DNA of 64,000 nucleotides from Oceanospirillum multiglobuliferum (GCF_900167095.1 NZ_FUXG01000006.1:62001-126000), one strand, 5' to 3'; numbered from the stretch's first letter, positions 1 to 8,813 are shown. Numbers and translations are program-made. Notes: generated by a model not told the origin, from the letters alone.

Positions 1-410
1 CGGGGATTCTGGTCACTCGCGTTGAGTACTTGAAGCCGACAGAAGCGAAGAATTTCGCAGTGGTGGATGCGGCGATGAACGATCTGCTACGCCCGTCACT
101 CTATGGTGCATGGCAGGCGATTATTCCAGTAGAGCAGGCCGACGAGTCGGTTAAAACTGAGACCTATGATCTGGTAGGCCCAATCTGTGAAACTGGCGAC
201 TTTATCGGTAAGAATCGTGAGCTGGCGCTACAACAGGGTGATCTGTTGGCGGTACGCTCTGCGGGCGCTTACGGTTTTGCCATGTCCTCTAACTACAACA
301 GCCGTAACCGTGCGGCTGAAGTGATGGTGGATGGCGCAGCAAGTCATATCGTGCGTCAGCGTGAAACCTTTGCTCACCAAATTGCGGGTGAAGCGGTACT
401 GCCGGAATAA
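1..410 (+). CDS. lysA: Diaminopimelate decarboxylase, C-terminal part (5' end outside window)
   Basis: LysA makes L-lysine from meso-diaminopimelate, a PLP-dependent decarboxylation that ends the lysine pathway. Only the last 135 codons are present, read from base 3 to the TAA at 408-410. The segment [20 protein letters not shown], then CETGDF and the [16 protein letters not shown] stretch, are typical of the C-terminal beta-barrel; the CETGDF cysteine belongs to the dimeric active site of the family. The next gene, dapF, makes the meso-diaminopimelate that LysA uses, so the two form a short pathway operon (61 bp gap). Identity is firm; the start lies upstream of the window. Confidence 0.95.
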   Translation, partial: GILVTRVEYLKPTEAKNFAVVDAAMNDLLRPSLYGAWQAIIPVEQADESVKTETYDLVGPICETGDFIGKNRELALQQGDLLAVRSAGAYGFAMSSNYNSRNRAAEVMVDGAASHIVRQRETFAHQIAGEAVLPE

Positions 411-471
411 TCTCGGACTCAGCACAGATCAAGGGCGGCTGCGAGCAAAGTGGTCGCCCGAGGAGCGTTCA

Positions 472-1302
472 ATGCTACTGAAATTTACCAAAATGCATGG
501 GCTGGGCAACGACTTTATGGTGGTTGATCTGGTCTCTCAGCGCGCCAAACTGTTTCCTGATCAAGTACGCGCATTGGCTGATCGGAACTTTGGCATCGGC
601 TTCGATCAACTCTTAGTTGTAGAAGCACCCAACAATCCTGAGATGGATTTCTGCTATCGTATTTTTAATGCCGATGGCAGCGAAGTGGAGCAATGTGGCA
701 ACGGTGCCCGTTGTTTTGCACGTTTTGTTTATGACAAACACCTGACCAACAAACAGATCATTAAAGTGGAAACCGCAGGCGGCAATATCGAACTGCGTTT
801 AACCGAAGATGGTGGTGTGACGGTGGATATGGGCGCGCCTAAGCTGGTGCCAGAACAGATTCCGTTTCAAGCGCCAGAGCAAGCAGACAGCTACAGCCTT
901 GAGGTTGACGGCCAAACCTATCAAATTGGTGCGGTGTCGATGGGCAACCCTCATGCGGTACTGGTGGTGGACGATGTTGACCAAGCGCCTGTTGAGCAGT
1001 TAGGGGCGAAGATCGAAGTGCATCCACGCTTTCCGAACCGGGTCAACGTGGGCTTTATGCAGATCATCAGCCGCAGCGAAGTGCGCCTGCGGGTGTTTGA
1101 ACGGGGCGCTGGGGAAACTTTAGCCTGTGGCACAGGGGCTTGCGCTGCGGTTGTTGCGGGTCGGGTGCAAGGTCTGCTCGATGAGAACGTGCAAGTACAC
1201 TTGCCCGGTGGCACCTTAAAAATCCATTGGCAGGGTAAAGGACAACCCGTCATGATGACAGGCCCCGCAACCCGTGTTTTTGAAGGACAGATCTATCTAT
1301 GA
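472..1302 (+). CDS. dapF: Diaminopimelate epimerase
   Basis: DapF converts LL- to meso-diaminopimelate, the precursor of lysine and of the peptidoglycan cross-link, in the cytosol without cofactor. The 276-residue protein starts [15 protein letters not shown], the usual family N-terminus; the start is fixed by GGAG at 462-465. Both catalytic cysteines are visible: Cys75 in [11 protein letters not shown] and Cys219 in [11 protein letters not shown]. An in-frame upstream extension inside lysA was rejected because it has no family homology. The stop overlaps the next start (ATGA), so dapF and the DUF484 gene are translationally coupled. Confidence 0.97.
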   Translation: MLLKFTKMHGLGNDFMVVDLVSQRAKLFPDQVRALADRNFGIGFDQLLVVEAPNNPEMDFCYRIFNADGSEVEQCGNGARCFARFVYDKHLTNKQIIKVETAGGNIELRLTEDGGVTVDMGAPKLVPEQIPFQAPEQADSYSLEVDGQTYQIGAVSMGNPHAVLVVDDVDQAPVEQLGAKIEVHPRFPNRVNVGFMQIISRSEVRLRVFERGAGETLACGTGACAAVVAGRVQGLLDENVQVHLPGGTLKIHWQGKGQPVMMTGPATRVFEGQIYL

Positions 1303-2054
1303 GTGATATTCCAGACGATCTTCACAGTGCATCGAGTTTGCTGGGGGAGGGCGCTATTTCCTCTGCTCCCGTGAATGCCAAACAGGTGGCGCGCTATTTG
1401 GCGCAAAACCCCCACTTTTTTCAGCAGCATGAGGCGTTACTGCGTCAACTGACGTTGCCACACCCAACAGGTAAGGCGGTGTCGTTGGTTGAACGACAAC
1501 TGGTGTTGTTACGTGAGCGTTTGGCTGACCGTGAAGATCATCTGGAAGACCTGTTAGACACCGCACGTCATAACGACATGCAACTCAGTCGCACCCGTCG
1601 TTTGATCATCGCACTGATGGACAGCCAAGACCTGCATGAACTGGCGGCGACTTTAAATGAGCAGCTCGTGAACAGCTTTGGCACTGAACATACCCGATTA
1701 GTGTTACTGGAATCGGCTGCCCAGACCGATTTTGTTAACACGTCAACACTGGTGATCAAGCCTGATTTTGAGTTACTGGTGCTGCTGCAAAACTTGGTCG
1801 GACGCAACCGTTCGTTCTGCTCCACCGTAAGCGCCAAGCAGTTAGAGCTGCTGTTTGAACACAGTGTGATTTCAGACGGTTCAGCGGCAGTAGTGCCGCT
1901 TAATCGAGGTGGCGTAAAAGGCTATCTGGTGTTGGGCAGTGAAAATCCCCAATATTTCCGTGCAGAGATGGGCACTGAGCTGACCGAATATGTGGCGGAT
2001 GTCATTGTAAGGCTTCTACCACACCTCTCATCAGGCGCTTCCCCTGTCGTCTGA
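1299..2054 (+). CDS. DUF484 family protein
   Basis: A 251-residue protein of the DUF484 family, GAF-like cytosolic proteins of unknown biochemical role. Visible features are an N-terminal region with [27 protein letters not shown], the family hallmark, a helical linker ([22 protein letters not shown]) likely to form a coiled coil, and a C-terminal GAF-like part ending in [12 protein letters not shown]. It overlaps dapF by 4 bp. In Pseudomonas and enterics the order is dapF-DUF484-xerC; here no xerC follows and a terminator stands instead. Family assignment is confident, function unknown. Confidence 0.85.
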   Translation: MSDIPDDLHSASSLLGEGAISSAPVNAKQVARYLAQNPHFFQQHEALLRQLTLPHPTGKAVSLVERQLVLLRERLADREDHLEDLLDTARHNDMQLSRTRRLIIALMDSQDLHELAATLNEQLVNSFGTEHTRLVLLESAAQTDFVNTSTLVIKPDFELLVLLQNLVGRNRSFCSTVSAKQLELLFEHSVISDGSAAVVPLNRGGVKGYLVLGSENPQYFRAEMGTELTEYVADVIVRLLPHLSSGASPVV

Positions 2055-2072
2055 CCAATGACCTCCCCCGAA

Positions 2073-2100
2073 CGGGTGCAACTATTGCGCCCGTTTTTGT
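2073..2100. terminator. Bidirectional intrinsic terminator
   Basis: The inverted repeat ACGGGTGC / GCGCCCGT (one G-U pair) is followed by a T run. It lies between the convergent DUF484 and methyltransferase genes and overlaps the 3' end of the latter. Confidence 0.65.
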
Positions 2101-2741
2101 AAAACCACCACATCCTGATCGATCAACTCAAGCTGCAACCCGTAATGGTCAGCCATCCACTGGAAACTTTGGTCGGCATAAAAGCTGATATGGGTGGGGT
2201 CATTCTTATAATGCCAACCTGAAAAATGCGCTGGCGCAACCAAACGTTTGGTCATCACCCCCAAATAACCTTCGGGTTTTAATAAGCTCAGCAGTTGTTC
2301 TATGATCAGATGGGGGGCAGATAGGTGCTCGAACACCTCTGTACTGGTGATAAAGTCATAGGACTCTGTTAACACCTCTGGTTGATTGGCAAAGTAAGGG
2401 TCAAAGATCTTCATCTGATAGCCGCGCTCTTGCAACATCACCGAAAGTGTGGGGCCTGGCCCTGAGCCAAAATCTAAGCCTTTAGCCCCTTTGGCGACAC
2501 GCTGCTGCATCGGCAATGCCATGCGATCTAGAAAGCGACGATAACCCTGATCATTAGGGTCGTTCTCGTGAAAACCATAAAAGGCTTTTTCCTCCTCATG
2601 GCTGAGCTGTTCCGCCTTTGCCACGAAGACCAGCGCACAGACGGCACATTGCCAGTAATGACGTTTTGGGTCTTTGAAAAAAAGAGTGGTGGCACTGTGC
2701 TGACACAATGGGCACTGAGGAGATAGAGATTGAGAAGACAA
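2082..2741 (-). CDS. Class I SAM-dependent methyltransferase with N-terminal zinc-ribbon
   Basis: A 219-residue protein with two CxxC pairs near the N-terminus (CPLC at about 10-13 and CAVC at about 33-36), suggesting a small zinc ribbon, followed by a Rossmann methyltransferase. The SAM-binding motif I is GLDFGSGPGPTLSVML; the later FITSTEVFEHL and LLKPEGYLGVMTKR match motifs of the methyltransferase 11/12 families. The substrate is unknown. The gene stands alone, convergent with DUF484 and divergent from the histidine kinase. Catalytic class is sound; biological role is open. Confidence 0.7.
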   Translation of the reverse strand: MSSQSLSPQCPLCQHSATTLFFKDPKRHYWQCAVCALVFVAKAEQLSHEEEKAFYGFHENDPNDQGYRRFLDRMALPMQQRVAKGAKGLDFGSGPGPTLSVMLQERGYQMKIFDPYFANQPEVLTESYDFITSTEVFEHLSAPHLIIEQLLSLLKPEGYLGVMTKRLVAPAHFSGWHYKNDPTHISFYADQSFQWMADHYGLQLELIDQDVVVLQKRAQ

Positions 2742-2765
2742 GCGCGATAACCTATTACTTAAAGG

Positions 2766-4997
2766 GTGGCTAAAATAATCAGGGATTCTGGCGTGTTGAA
2801 TAAATATATCAACTCAATTGCAGCAAAAACCATGCTTCAGGTTGCAGCCCTAATCGCGGTCGTCATCGCTGTAGGTAGCAGCATTGCTTTTCTACACTTC
2901 AAAGAAAAGGCCGAAGTACTCTATCTTGCCCAAATAAAACAATATGTTGCTGAACGCAGTGCCAGAGAAAGACAAATATTTGAGCAGGTAGAGTCAAACC
3001 TGCATTTAGTAAAAGAACGTTTTTCTGTGCTGCTACAGCGTCCGAAACCACCTGAATATTTGCATAACTTTGAGCGCTACTTTTCTCGTTTAGAGGATGG
3101 TTCTTGGCGAAACAAAGCTGAATATTCTAACTGGCATGAGCATGCAGGAGTGTTTATTGATGATGAAACCGTGCTTACCGATGAGCTGAAATATCGTAGT
3201 TTACTATTCTTTGATCTGGCACGTCAGTTTGGTGCTGCATGGCATAAACAATCTCCTAACCTTTATTTGATTGGCCAAGAAAATTTTATCTCTGTGTATT
3301 GGCCGGAGGTCAGTTGGTCGAATTTTGTCGAGACCGATATCAAATTCATCGAACAACCTTATTACTTTCACCCAAGAGAAAACAACCCTGGGCTAAAGCC
3401 ACAATGGAGCGAAGTCTATTTTGACCAAGTTTCTAAAAAATGGATGGTCAGCGGTATTGCACCTTTAATGCATGAGGGGCAACAGATCGGCACGGTCGGT
3501 CAGGATGTGCTGATCTATGACATAATACAACGCACTTTGAATGAACGTTTTACAGGCGCATTCAACTTTATTTTTTCCCGCAACGGCCACCTCATCGCAC
3601 ATCCCAAACTGATGAGAGAGATCTATGATTCCGGTGGACAGTTTAAAGTCTCTGACTCAGAAGATCAGATGCTAAGGCTTGCATTTGAGCAAGTGCAATA
3701 TAAGCCCCTAGGGCACTATATTGTTGATATGCCAGAAAGTGACTTTTACCTCGCCATAAGCCATATACCAGAGCCTGACTGGTATATAGTCGCAGCCTAT
3801 CCAAGACAATCTATCGAAGAGCAAGCCTTTAAAAGCTCTGAATTTGTTTTGCAGATCAGCTTTATTTCACTACTGCTTGAGCTAGCCATCGTTTATCTGC
3901 TGTTATCTTGGCAAGTTGGGAAGCCTTTGCGCGAGTTCACTTATGCGATTCACAAAGTAGCCGACGGTGAACGTAATATCTTTTTAGATACGCAACGCAA
4001 GGATGAGTTGGGAGGTTTAGCCAAAAGCTTTTTAAGTATGCAGCGAGTGATACAAGATCATGAGCACCTTCTTACCCAAGAGATTCGCCAGAAAGATAAA
4101 GCTCAAATAGAAGCTGAACAGGCCCGTGATGCACTTAAAGAAGCCAATGACAAACTTGAGCTTAGAGTACAGCAGCGTACAGAAACTTTACGTGCCACCA
4201 ATATCGAGCTAGAAACAACTCTTACACAGTTGAAACAAGCTCAGCAGCAATTAGTTGAAGCTGAGAAAATGTCATCTCTTGGCGGCTTGGTAGCAGGGGT
4301 TGCCCATGAAATTAATACCCCAATCGGAGTTTGCTTAACTGCTGCTAGTAGTATGCAAGAAGAGCTAAAACGTTTACGCCAGCTTTATCAAAGCAAACAG
4401 ATGACCGAGCAAGATTTCAACCACTTCCTAGATTACAACACCGATGCTTTAGAGATATTGGTGAGTAATAACCTCAGAGCCTCTAAACTGATCCAAAGCT
4501 TTAAACAAGTAGCGGTTGATCAGAGTAGTGAAGAGCGGCGACGCTTCACGCTATGCGCTTATATTCGAGAAATTTTGTTCTCATTGCAGCCCGTACTGAA
4601 AAAGTCTCAGCACCGTATCGAAGTAAAAGGTGATGAGCTGATTGAGCTAGAATCCTATCCGGGGGCACTAGCGCAGGTGATCACCAATCTGGTAATGAAC
4701 GCGGTGATACATGCATTCGAAAAGGTCGACAAGGGCATAATCAAAATAGAGATCAGCTTGTTAGACTCAAACCAGATTCAGCTGGTGTTCAGCGACAACG
4801 GCTGCGGAATGAGCAAAGAAGGTGTACAGAAAATATTTGAGCCTTTCTATACCACTAAGCGCGGCGCTGGGGGCAGCGGGCTAGGCTCTCATCTGGTGTA
4901 TAACTTAGTCACCGGACAGATGAAGGGCTTGATCCGTTGTGAAAGCGAACAAGGCAAAGGCACAACCTTTACGATCACCTTACCGCAGAAGGTATAG
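2766..4997 (+). CDS. Membrane sensor histidine kinase (Cache-like sensor, HAMP, HisKA/HATPase)
   Basis: A 743-residue sensor kinase. A first transmembrane segment lies near residues 22-45, a long extracytoplasmic part of about 310 residues resembles a double Cache sensor (SGIAPLMHEGQQIGTVGQDV), a second transmembrane segment lies near 365-388, then HAMP, a coiled coil (about 440-500), HisKA with EMSSLGGLVAGVAHEINTP (His514) and an HATPase domain with NLVMNAVIHAF, DNGCGM and GSGLGSHLVYNLV. No response regulator is adjacent, so its partner must be elsewhere. The start at GTG 2766 has AAAGGG too close to it; GTG 2793, 9 bases after AGG (2781-2783), is an equally good start. The ligand is not predictable. 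Confidence 0.85.
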   Translation: MAKIIRDSGVLNKYINSIAAKTMLQVAALIAVVIAVGSSIAFLHFKEKAEVLYLAQIKQYVAERSARERQIFEQVESNLHLVKERFSVLLQRPKPPEYLHNFERYFSRLEDGSWRNKAEYSNWHEHAGVFIDDETVLTDELKYRSLLFFDLARQFGAAWHKQSPNLYLIGQENFISVYWPEVSWSNFVETDIKFIEQPYYFHPRENNPGLKPQWSEVYFDQVSKKWMVSGIAPLMHEGQQIGTVGQDVLIYDIIQRTLNERFTGAFNFIFSRNGHLIAHPKLMREIYDSGGQFKVSDSEDQMLRLAFEQVQYKPLGHYIVDMPESDFYLAISHIPEPDWYIVAAYPRQSIEEQAFKSSEFVLQISFISLLLELAIVYLLLSWQVGKPLREFTYAIHKVADGERNIFLDTQRKDELGGLAKSFLSMQRVIQDHEHLLTQEIRQKDKAQIEAEQARDALKEANDKLELRVQQRTETLRATNIELETTLTQLKQAQQQLVEAEKMSSLGGLVAGVAHEINTPIGVCLTAASSMQEELKRLRQLYQSKQMTEQDFNHFLDYNTDALEILVSNNLRASKLIQSFKQVAVDQSSEERRRFTLCAYIREILFSLQPVLKKSQHRIEVKGDELIELESYPGALAQVITNLVMNAVIHAFEKVDKGIIKIEISLLDSNQIQLVFSDNGCGMSKEGVQKIFEPFYTTKRGAGGSGLGSHLVYNLVTGQMKGLIRCESEQGKGTTFTITLPQKV

Positions 4998-5030
4998 GCC
5001 GAGGTGGCTCAGCCTATACCTTTTACTCGC

Positions 5031-5603
5031 TTAACGTAAGGACTCTTCCATCTCTTGCTGCGCTTTGTAGGCGCGAAACTCTTCATACATTGCCCGTTCA
5101 GAAGTTGGACTCATCTCCGCTTTGGCGGCATTCATGGCGTTATCAAAAATCGCTTTGGTTTCTTGCTGACCAAAACCGACCATAACGCAGTATTGGTTTT
5201 TGTCATTAATCTTGAAGTAGCCGCTTTCCAGCACCTTAGTACCGCGCAGATTTTGTTCTGTGACCTGCTTTGAAACGCTCTCAAATGTAGAACCAGAGGT
5301 CATCTCTTGTTCGCTTTCTGTCACACGTTGATAGGTTTTATCCATCGCTTTAATACGTGACTCAATGGATTGGGCGATCATGGCACGGGCGTTGGCGGTG
5401 GCGCGTTTCTTATCCAGCGTCATGTTGCCACTGGAGCTGACGCAGGCACTTTCAGCAATGCCATCGGCCACAACAGGTTTATCAATCCATGAGGGGTAAG
5501 TCGGTACGGCAACTTGCTCTTCTTCAGGCGTGCTACTGCAAGCACTCAAACCCAATACTAAAACGCTTGTTAAAGCAGCAGTAGACAATAGATGCTTTTT
5601 CAT
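5031..5603 (-). CDS. LPP20-like outer-membrane lipoprotein
   Basis: A 190-residue predicted lipoprotein: MKKHLLSTAALTSVLVLGLSAC is a type II signal peptide with lipobox LSAC, so the mature protein starts at Cys22. The mature part contains SACVSSSGNMTLDKKRATANARAM, similar to the LPP20 lipoprotein family. The ATG at 5603 is chosen because GGAG lies 7 bases upstream; an in-frame TTG at 5615 precedes the ribosome-binding site and is rejected. Function is unknown; an envelope role is inferred from the lipobox only. Confidence 0.7.
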   Translation of the reverse strand: MKKHLLSTAALTSVLVLGLSACSSTPEEEQVAVPTYPSWIDKPVVADGIAESACVSSSGNMTLDKKRATANARAMIAQSIESRIKAMDKTYQRVTESEQEMTSGSTFESVSKQVTEQNLRGTKVLESGYFKINDKNQYCVMVGFGQQETKAIFDNAMNAAKAEMSPTSERAMYEEFRAYKAQQEMEESLR

Positions 5604-5682
5604 AATGAACTCCAAATCCTTGATCTGTCATGGCTCTAATTGCAATCTGTTCAGGGTATCAAAAAAGCCAATCTGCCAACAT

Positions 5683-5709
5683 AAAAAAACCCAGCGTTTG
5701 ACGGCTGGG
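5683..5709 (-). terminator. Intrinsic terminator of serA
   Basis: On the minus strand CCCAGC - 8-base loop - GCTGGG is followed by seven T, 26 bases past the serA stop codon. Confidence 0.8.
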
Positions 5710-5734
5710 CTTTGATCGGTCAATAAAGACTCGG

Positions 5735-6964
5735 TTAGAACAGTACACGTACACGCAAGGTGTTTTTCACCGAGCGCAGTGCCTGTAGCGCTTGTGCGCT
5801 GTACTCTTTATCCACATCCACTACCACATAACCCACTTTCTCGTTGGTTTGCAGGTATTGGCCGATAATGTTCACACCGTTGTCTGACAATACTTTGTTC
5901 ACATTAGACAATACACCCGGTACGTTTTCGTGCAGGTGCAGTAAACGATGCTTACCAGGGTGAGAAGGCAATGCCACTTCTGGGAAGTTCACTGCGCTGG
6001 TGGTGGTGCCGTTGTCACTGTACTTCACCAGCTTCTCAGCCACTTCAATACCTATATTCTCTTGCGCTTCCATCGTTGAACCACCTACGTGAGGGGTCAG
6101 GATGACGTTGTCAAAAGCGCGTAGCGGTGAGATGAACTCGTCATCGTTAGAGCGTGGCTCTACTGGGAATACGTCAATTGCCGCGCCCAATAGTTTGCCC
6201 GACTCTAAAGTCGCTGCTAAGGCGTCAATATCAACAACAGTGCCGCGTGCCGCGTTGATGAAGATTGAACCTTGTTTCATTTCAGCAAACTGCTCAGGGC
6301 CCATCATCCACTTAGTGGCTTCAGTCTCAGGTACGTGCAAAGACACGATATCGGCTCTGTTGAGCAGTTCGTTCATGGTGCCAACTTGAGAGGCATTGCC
6401 CAGTGGTAGTTTAGTGATCACATCAAAGTAGATCACTTTCATACCCAGAGATTCGGCTAGTACAGACAGTTGAGAACCGATACTGCCGTAACCAATGATA
6501 CCCAGCGTTTTACCACGAATTTCGAAAGAATTTTTCGCAGTTTTCTGCCAGCCACCACGGTGACATACCGCGTTTTTCTCAGGCACGCCGCGCAATAACA
6601 TGATGGACTCAGCCAATACCAACTCTGCAACTGAGCGAGTATTGGAGTAAGGCGCATTAAAGACCACTACACCGCGGATCATGGCCGCTTTCAGGTCAAC
6701 TTGGTTGGTGCCGATGCAGAAGCAACCCACTGCAACCAGTTTCTCTGCTGCGTCGAAGATCTCTTCTGTCAGTTGAGTGCGCGAACGAATACCAACGAAG
6801 TGAGCGTCTTTGATCGACTCTTTTAACTCTGCTTCAGGTAGGGATGCGGTGTGATACTCGATATTGGTGTAACCCGCTGCTTTGAAACTGTCGACGGCAG
6901 ACTGGTGCACACCTTCCAGTAACAGAATTTTGATCTTGCTCTTATCAAGAGACGTAGTAGCCAT
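5735..6964 (-). CDS. serA: D-3-phosphoglycerate dehydrogenase
   Basis: SerA oxidises 3-phosphoglycerate to 3-phosphohydroxypyruvate with NAD+, the first step of serine synthesis. The 409-residue length matches the E. coli type. The NAD-binding motif is GIIGYGSIGSQLSVLAESLG; catalytic surroundings are NAARGTVVDIDAL, FPVEPR and LTPHVGGST (His). A C-terminal ACT domain from about residue 335 (HLHENVPGVLSNVNKVLSDN) is the usual serine feedback site. The gene is monocistronic with its own terminator and is preceded by a long leader containing nested inverted repeats, described separately. Confidence 0.97.
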   Translation of the reverse strand: MATTSLDKSKIKILLLEGVHQSAVDSFKAAGYTNIEYHTASLPEAELKESIKDAHFVGIRSRTQLTEEIFDAAEKLVAVGCFCIGTNQVDLKAAMIRGVVVFNAPYSNTRSVAELVLAESIMLLRGVPEKNAVCHRGGWQKTAKNSFEIRGKTLGIIGYGSIGSQLSVLAESLGMKVIYFDVITKLPLGNASQVGTMNELLNRADIVSLHVPETEATKWMMGPEQFAEMKQGSIFINAARGTVVDIDALAATLESGKLLGAAIDVFPVEPRSNDDEFISPLRAFDNVILTPHVGGSTMEAQENIGIEVAEKLVKYSDNGTTTSAVNFPEVALPSHPGKHRLLHLHENVPGVLSNVNKVLSDNGVNIIGQYLQTNEKVGYVVVDVDKEYSAQALQALRSVKNTLRVRVLF

Positions 6965-7034
6965 TTTGCTGGAATCCTCTAACGGTCACGGCCTGTTGCC
7001 GATCTGAGATGTAAGCTGTAGCGAACCATCTATT

Positions 7035-7150
7035 GTTGTTGGAGATTCACACCGCTTATCAATTCGATAAGCCGATGGGGTAGCCGTGCATCTTTTGCCT
7101 AATGGGTGGTTAGGCCGCACAAGCTGATGAATCTAAGGCCAAGTCACAAC
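7035..7150 (-). ncRNA. Candidate structured leader RNA upstream of serA
   Basis: Nested inverted repeats suggest a three-way junction in the untranslated stretch before serA. The closing helix combines GTTG 7035-7038 / CAAC 7147-7150, TTGG 7039-7042 / CCAA 7139-7142 and AGATTC 7043-7048 / GAATCT 7129-7134. Inside are hairpin A, GCTTATC 7054-7060 / GATAAGC 7066-7072, and hairpin B, GTGC+GCCTAA 7086-7102 / TTAGGC+GCAC 7110-7120. Strand is inferred from position before serA; the structure would also fold from the plus strand as an independent small RNA. No known riboswitch class was recognised. Confidence 0.35.
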
Positions 7151-7357
7151 AGGGGCGCTATGGTAACACAACGAATTGTAATATCCGTTCCAGATTTACT
7201 CACTTTAAGATGAATAAGATTCATCAATTAAAGGGGTAAAAATGAAGTAATTTTCAATAAATGGCGTGTTTTTCATGCAAATAAAGCTTAAAAATCAATA
7301 AAGTAGACTTTTGTCTAGTGCGCTTTTGGCTTAAAAATTTCTGCCTGAAAATATGGC
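7151..7357. other. AT-rich intergenic stretch with a 17-bp palindrome
   Basis: This stretch upstream of serA holds no convincing gene. It probably contains the serA promoter. The palindrome GATGAAT-AAG-ATTCATC at 7209-7225 looks like an operator. Short open frames across 7315-7524 are AT-rich by chance and overlap the repair gene. Confidence 0.4.
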
Positions 7358-7726
7358 TTAAGTCTCTGAATTTGAAATTTTTTTACAAAATTTCTCAGGT
7401 TGTGTGTCGGTTGTTGAAAGAGACTCTGGCCAAACTTTGTCTTTGGGTAGACGGCCTTTTTGATCAAATAGCAAACCCTCTGCCCGTAAACGGGCTTGTT
7501 GTTCAGCACAGTGACCAAAAGTAGAGGCTTTAAATTGGCTATTCACGACCCGATGCCAAGGCAAAGTAGAACCTGCTGGCAGTTGTGCTAAGACTCTCGC
7601 CACTTGCCGCGCATGGGTTTCAGGAAGTAGCGCTGCGATACGTCCATAAGTGCTAAACCGCCCTTCGGGGATCTGCGCCACCATACTGGTGATTAAAACC
7701 TGCTTAGGTATTGGACTATCGTTCAC
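7358..7726 (-). CDS. Alkyltransferase-like protein (ATL, non-catalytic MGMT homologue)
   Basis: A 122-residue protein consisting of the DNA-binding domain of O6-alkylguanine-DNA alkyltransferase. In true transferases the acceptor motif is PCHRV; here it is LPWHRVV with Trp57 replacing the cysteine, the hallmark of ATL proteins (YbaZ/Atl1), which bind O6-alkylguanine and hand it to nucleotide excision repair. The helix-turn-helix and arginine finger (ETHARQVARVLAQLPAG) are present. The start is GTG at 7726 with GGAG 5 bases upstream. It is divergent from the ABC transporter operon. Confidence 0.85.
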   Translation of the reverse strand: MNDSPIPKQVLITSMVAQIPEGRFSTYGRIAALLPETHARQVARVLAQLPAGSTLPWHRVVNSQFKASTFGHCAEQQARLRAEGLLFDQKGRLPKDKVWPESLSTTDTQPEKFCKKISNSET

Positions 7727-7829
7727 GATTTCTCCAAAAAATTGTACTAACTTGGCCTATATTAGCAGGTTGAATTGTCGATATTGGCTGCTTATGCGGT
7801 ATAGTTGCTCTTTTTTCGGGGGGATTTGT

Positions 7830-8813
7830 ATGCTGTTCAATTCTAAACTGCGCCAGCTGTTGGCTGGCTCTGTACTTGCTGCGGCAAGTCTAACGGCTGC
7901 GCCATTGGTATTGGCGGCTGAAACCGTCTCTGTAGCGATCACTCAGATTGTAGAACACCCTGCATTGGATGCCATTCGCCAAGGGGTTAAAGATGAGTTA
8001 GCCGAGCGTGGTTATGTGGAAGGGCAAAACCTAAAATGGAACTACGAAAGCGCACAAGGCAGCCCTGCAACTGCGGCTCAGATTGCCAAAAAGTTTGCTG
8101 GTGATGCCCCTAATGTGATCGTGGCCATCACGACACCTTCTGCACAAACCGCAGTGTCAGCGGCCCGTGGTATTCCGGTGGTGTTCTCTGCGGTAACTGA
8201 TCCTGTTGGTGCCAAACTGGTTAAAGGGTTAGATCAGCCGACACGCTGGGTAACGGGCACAACCGATATGCTGCCAATGGGCAAACATATGGATCTGGTC
8301 AAACAGATTGTACCCAGTGCCAAAACTGTGGGCGTGATCTTTAATCCGGGTGAAGCGAACTCGGTCAGCTCCGTACAACAAGTACATGACCAAGCCCCTG
8401 CCCGTGGTTTAAAAGTGGTTGAAGCTGCTGCGACAAAATCAGCCGATGTGTTGGCCGCTGCTCGTTCACTGGTCGGCAAAGTGGATGTGATCTATCTGCC
8501 GATCGACAACACCGTCATCTCTGCCCTTGAAGCGGTACTGAAAGTCGCAGAGCAAGCGGATATTCCAGTGATCGCAGGGGACACGGATTCTGTCAACCGT
8601 GGTGCAATCGCTGCGGTGGGCTTTAACTACTATCAAGTGGGTCGCCAAACCGGTGTGATGGTGGAACGCATTTTAAAAGGCGAATCCCCTAAAAATATGC
8701 CCGTTGAAGGCGTGGAAAAAATGGAGTTATTCCTAAACCCTAAAGCGGCAGAGCGTATGGGTATTACCTTATCTCCTGAACTGCTACAGCAAGCCAAGCA
8801 GATTGTTGACTAA
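7830..8813 (+). CDS. ABC transporter periplasmic substrate-binding protein, TrpX-like
   Basis: A 327-residue solute-binding protein of the ABC_sub_bind/TrpX family (COG2984), which in some bacteria serves tryptophan or other aromatic uptake. A Sec signal peptide covers about residues 1-28 (LLAGSVLAAASLTAAPLVLA). Family motifs include TQIVEHPALDAIRQGVKDEL, PIVFSAVTDPVGAKLV-type residues (IPVVFSAVTDPVGAKLVK) and VIYLPIDNTVISALE. ATG 7830 is chosen because of the strong GGGGGGAT before it and because the signal peptide begins there; the longer reading frame runs antisense through the repair gene. It heads an operon with a permease and an ATPase. The substrate is inferred, with tryptophan supported by the Trp attenuator further downstream. 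Confidence 0.85.
   Translation: MLFNSKLRQLLAGSVLAAASLTAAPLVLAAETVSVAITQIVEHPALDAIRQGVKDELAERGYVEGQNLKWNYESAQGSPATAAQIAKKFAGDAPNVIVAITTPSAQTAVSAARGIPVVFSAVTDPVGAKLVKGLDQPTRWVTGTTDMLPMGKHMDLVKQIVPSAKTVGVIFNPGEANSVSSVQQVHDQAPARGLKVVEAAATKSADVLAAARSLVGKVDVIYLPIDNTVISALEAVLKVAEQADIPVIAGDTDSVNRGAIAAVGFNYYQVGRQTGVMVERILKGESPKNMPVEGVEKMELFLNPKAAERMGITLSPELLQQAKQIVD

Noticed and set aside
331-471. N-terminal extension of dapF overlapping lysA
   Set aside because: The family start is at 472 with a good ribosome-binding site; the extension lies in another frame of lysA and lacks similarity.
6965-7150. 6S RNA next to serA
   Set aside because: serA lies near ssrS in E. coli and part of this region reads TCTGAGATGT, but the long closing helix and open bubble of 6S RNA could not be drawn.
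7211-7223. ArgR box in the serA promoter region (TGAAT-AAG-ATTCA)
   Set aside because: The ArgR consensus needs a 4-base centre; here it is 3, so it is kept only as an unassigned palindrome.
7315-7524. Pair of overlapping opposite frames of about 67 codons
   Set aside because: They are AT-rich chance frames over the 3' end of the ATL gene and adjacent intergenic DNA.
7650-7829. N-terminal extension of the TrpX-like protein
   Set aside because: It runs antisense through the ATL gene and would bury the signal peptide; the start at 7830 has a strong ribosome-binding site.
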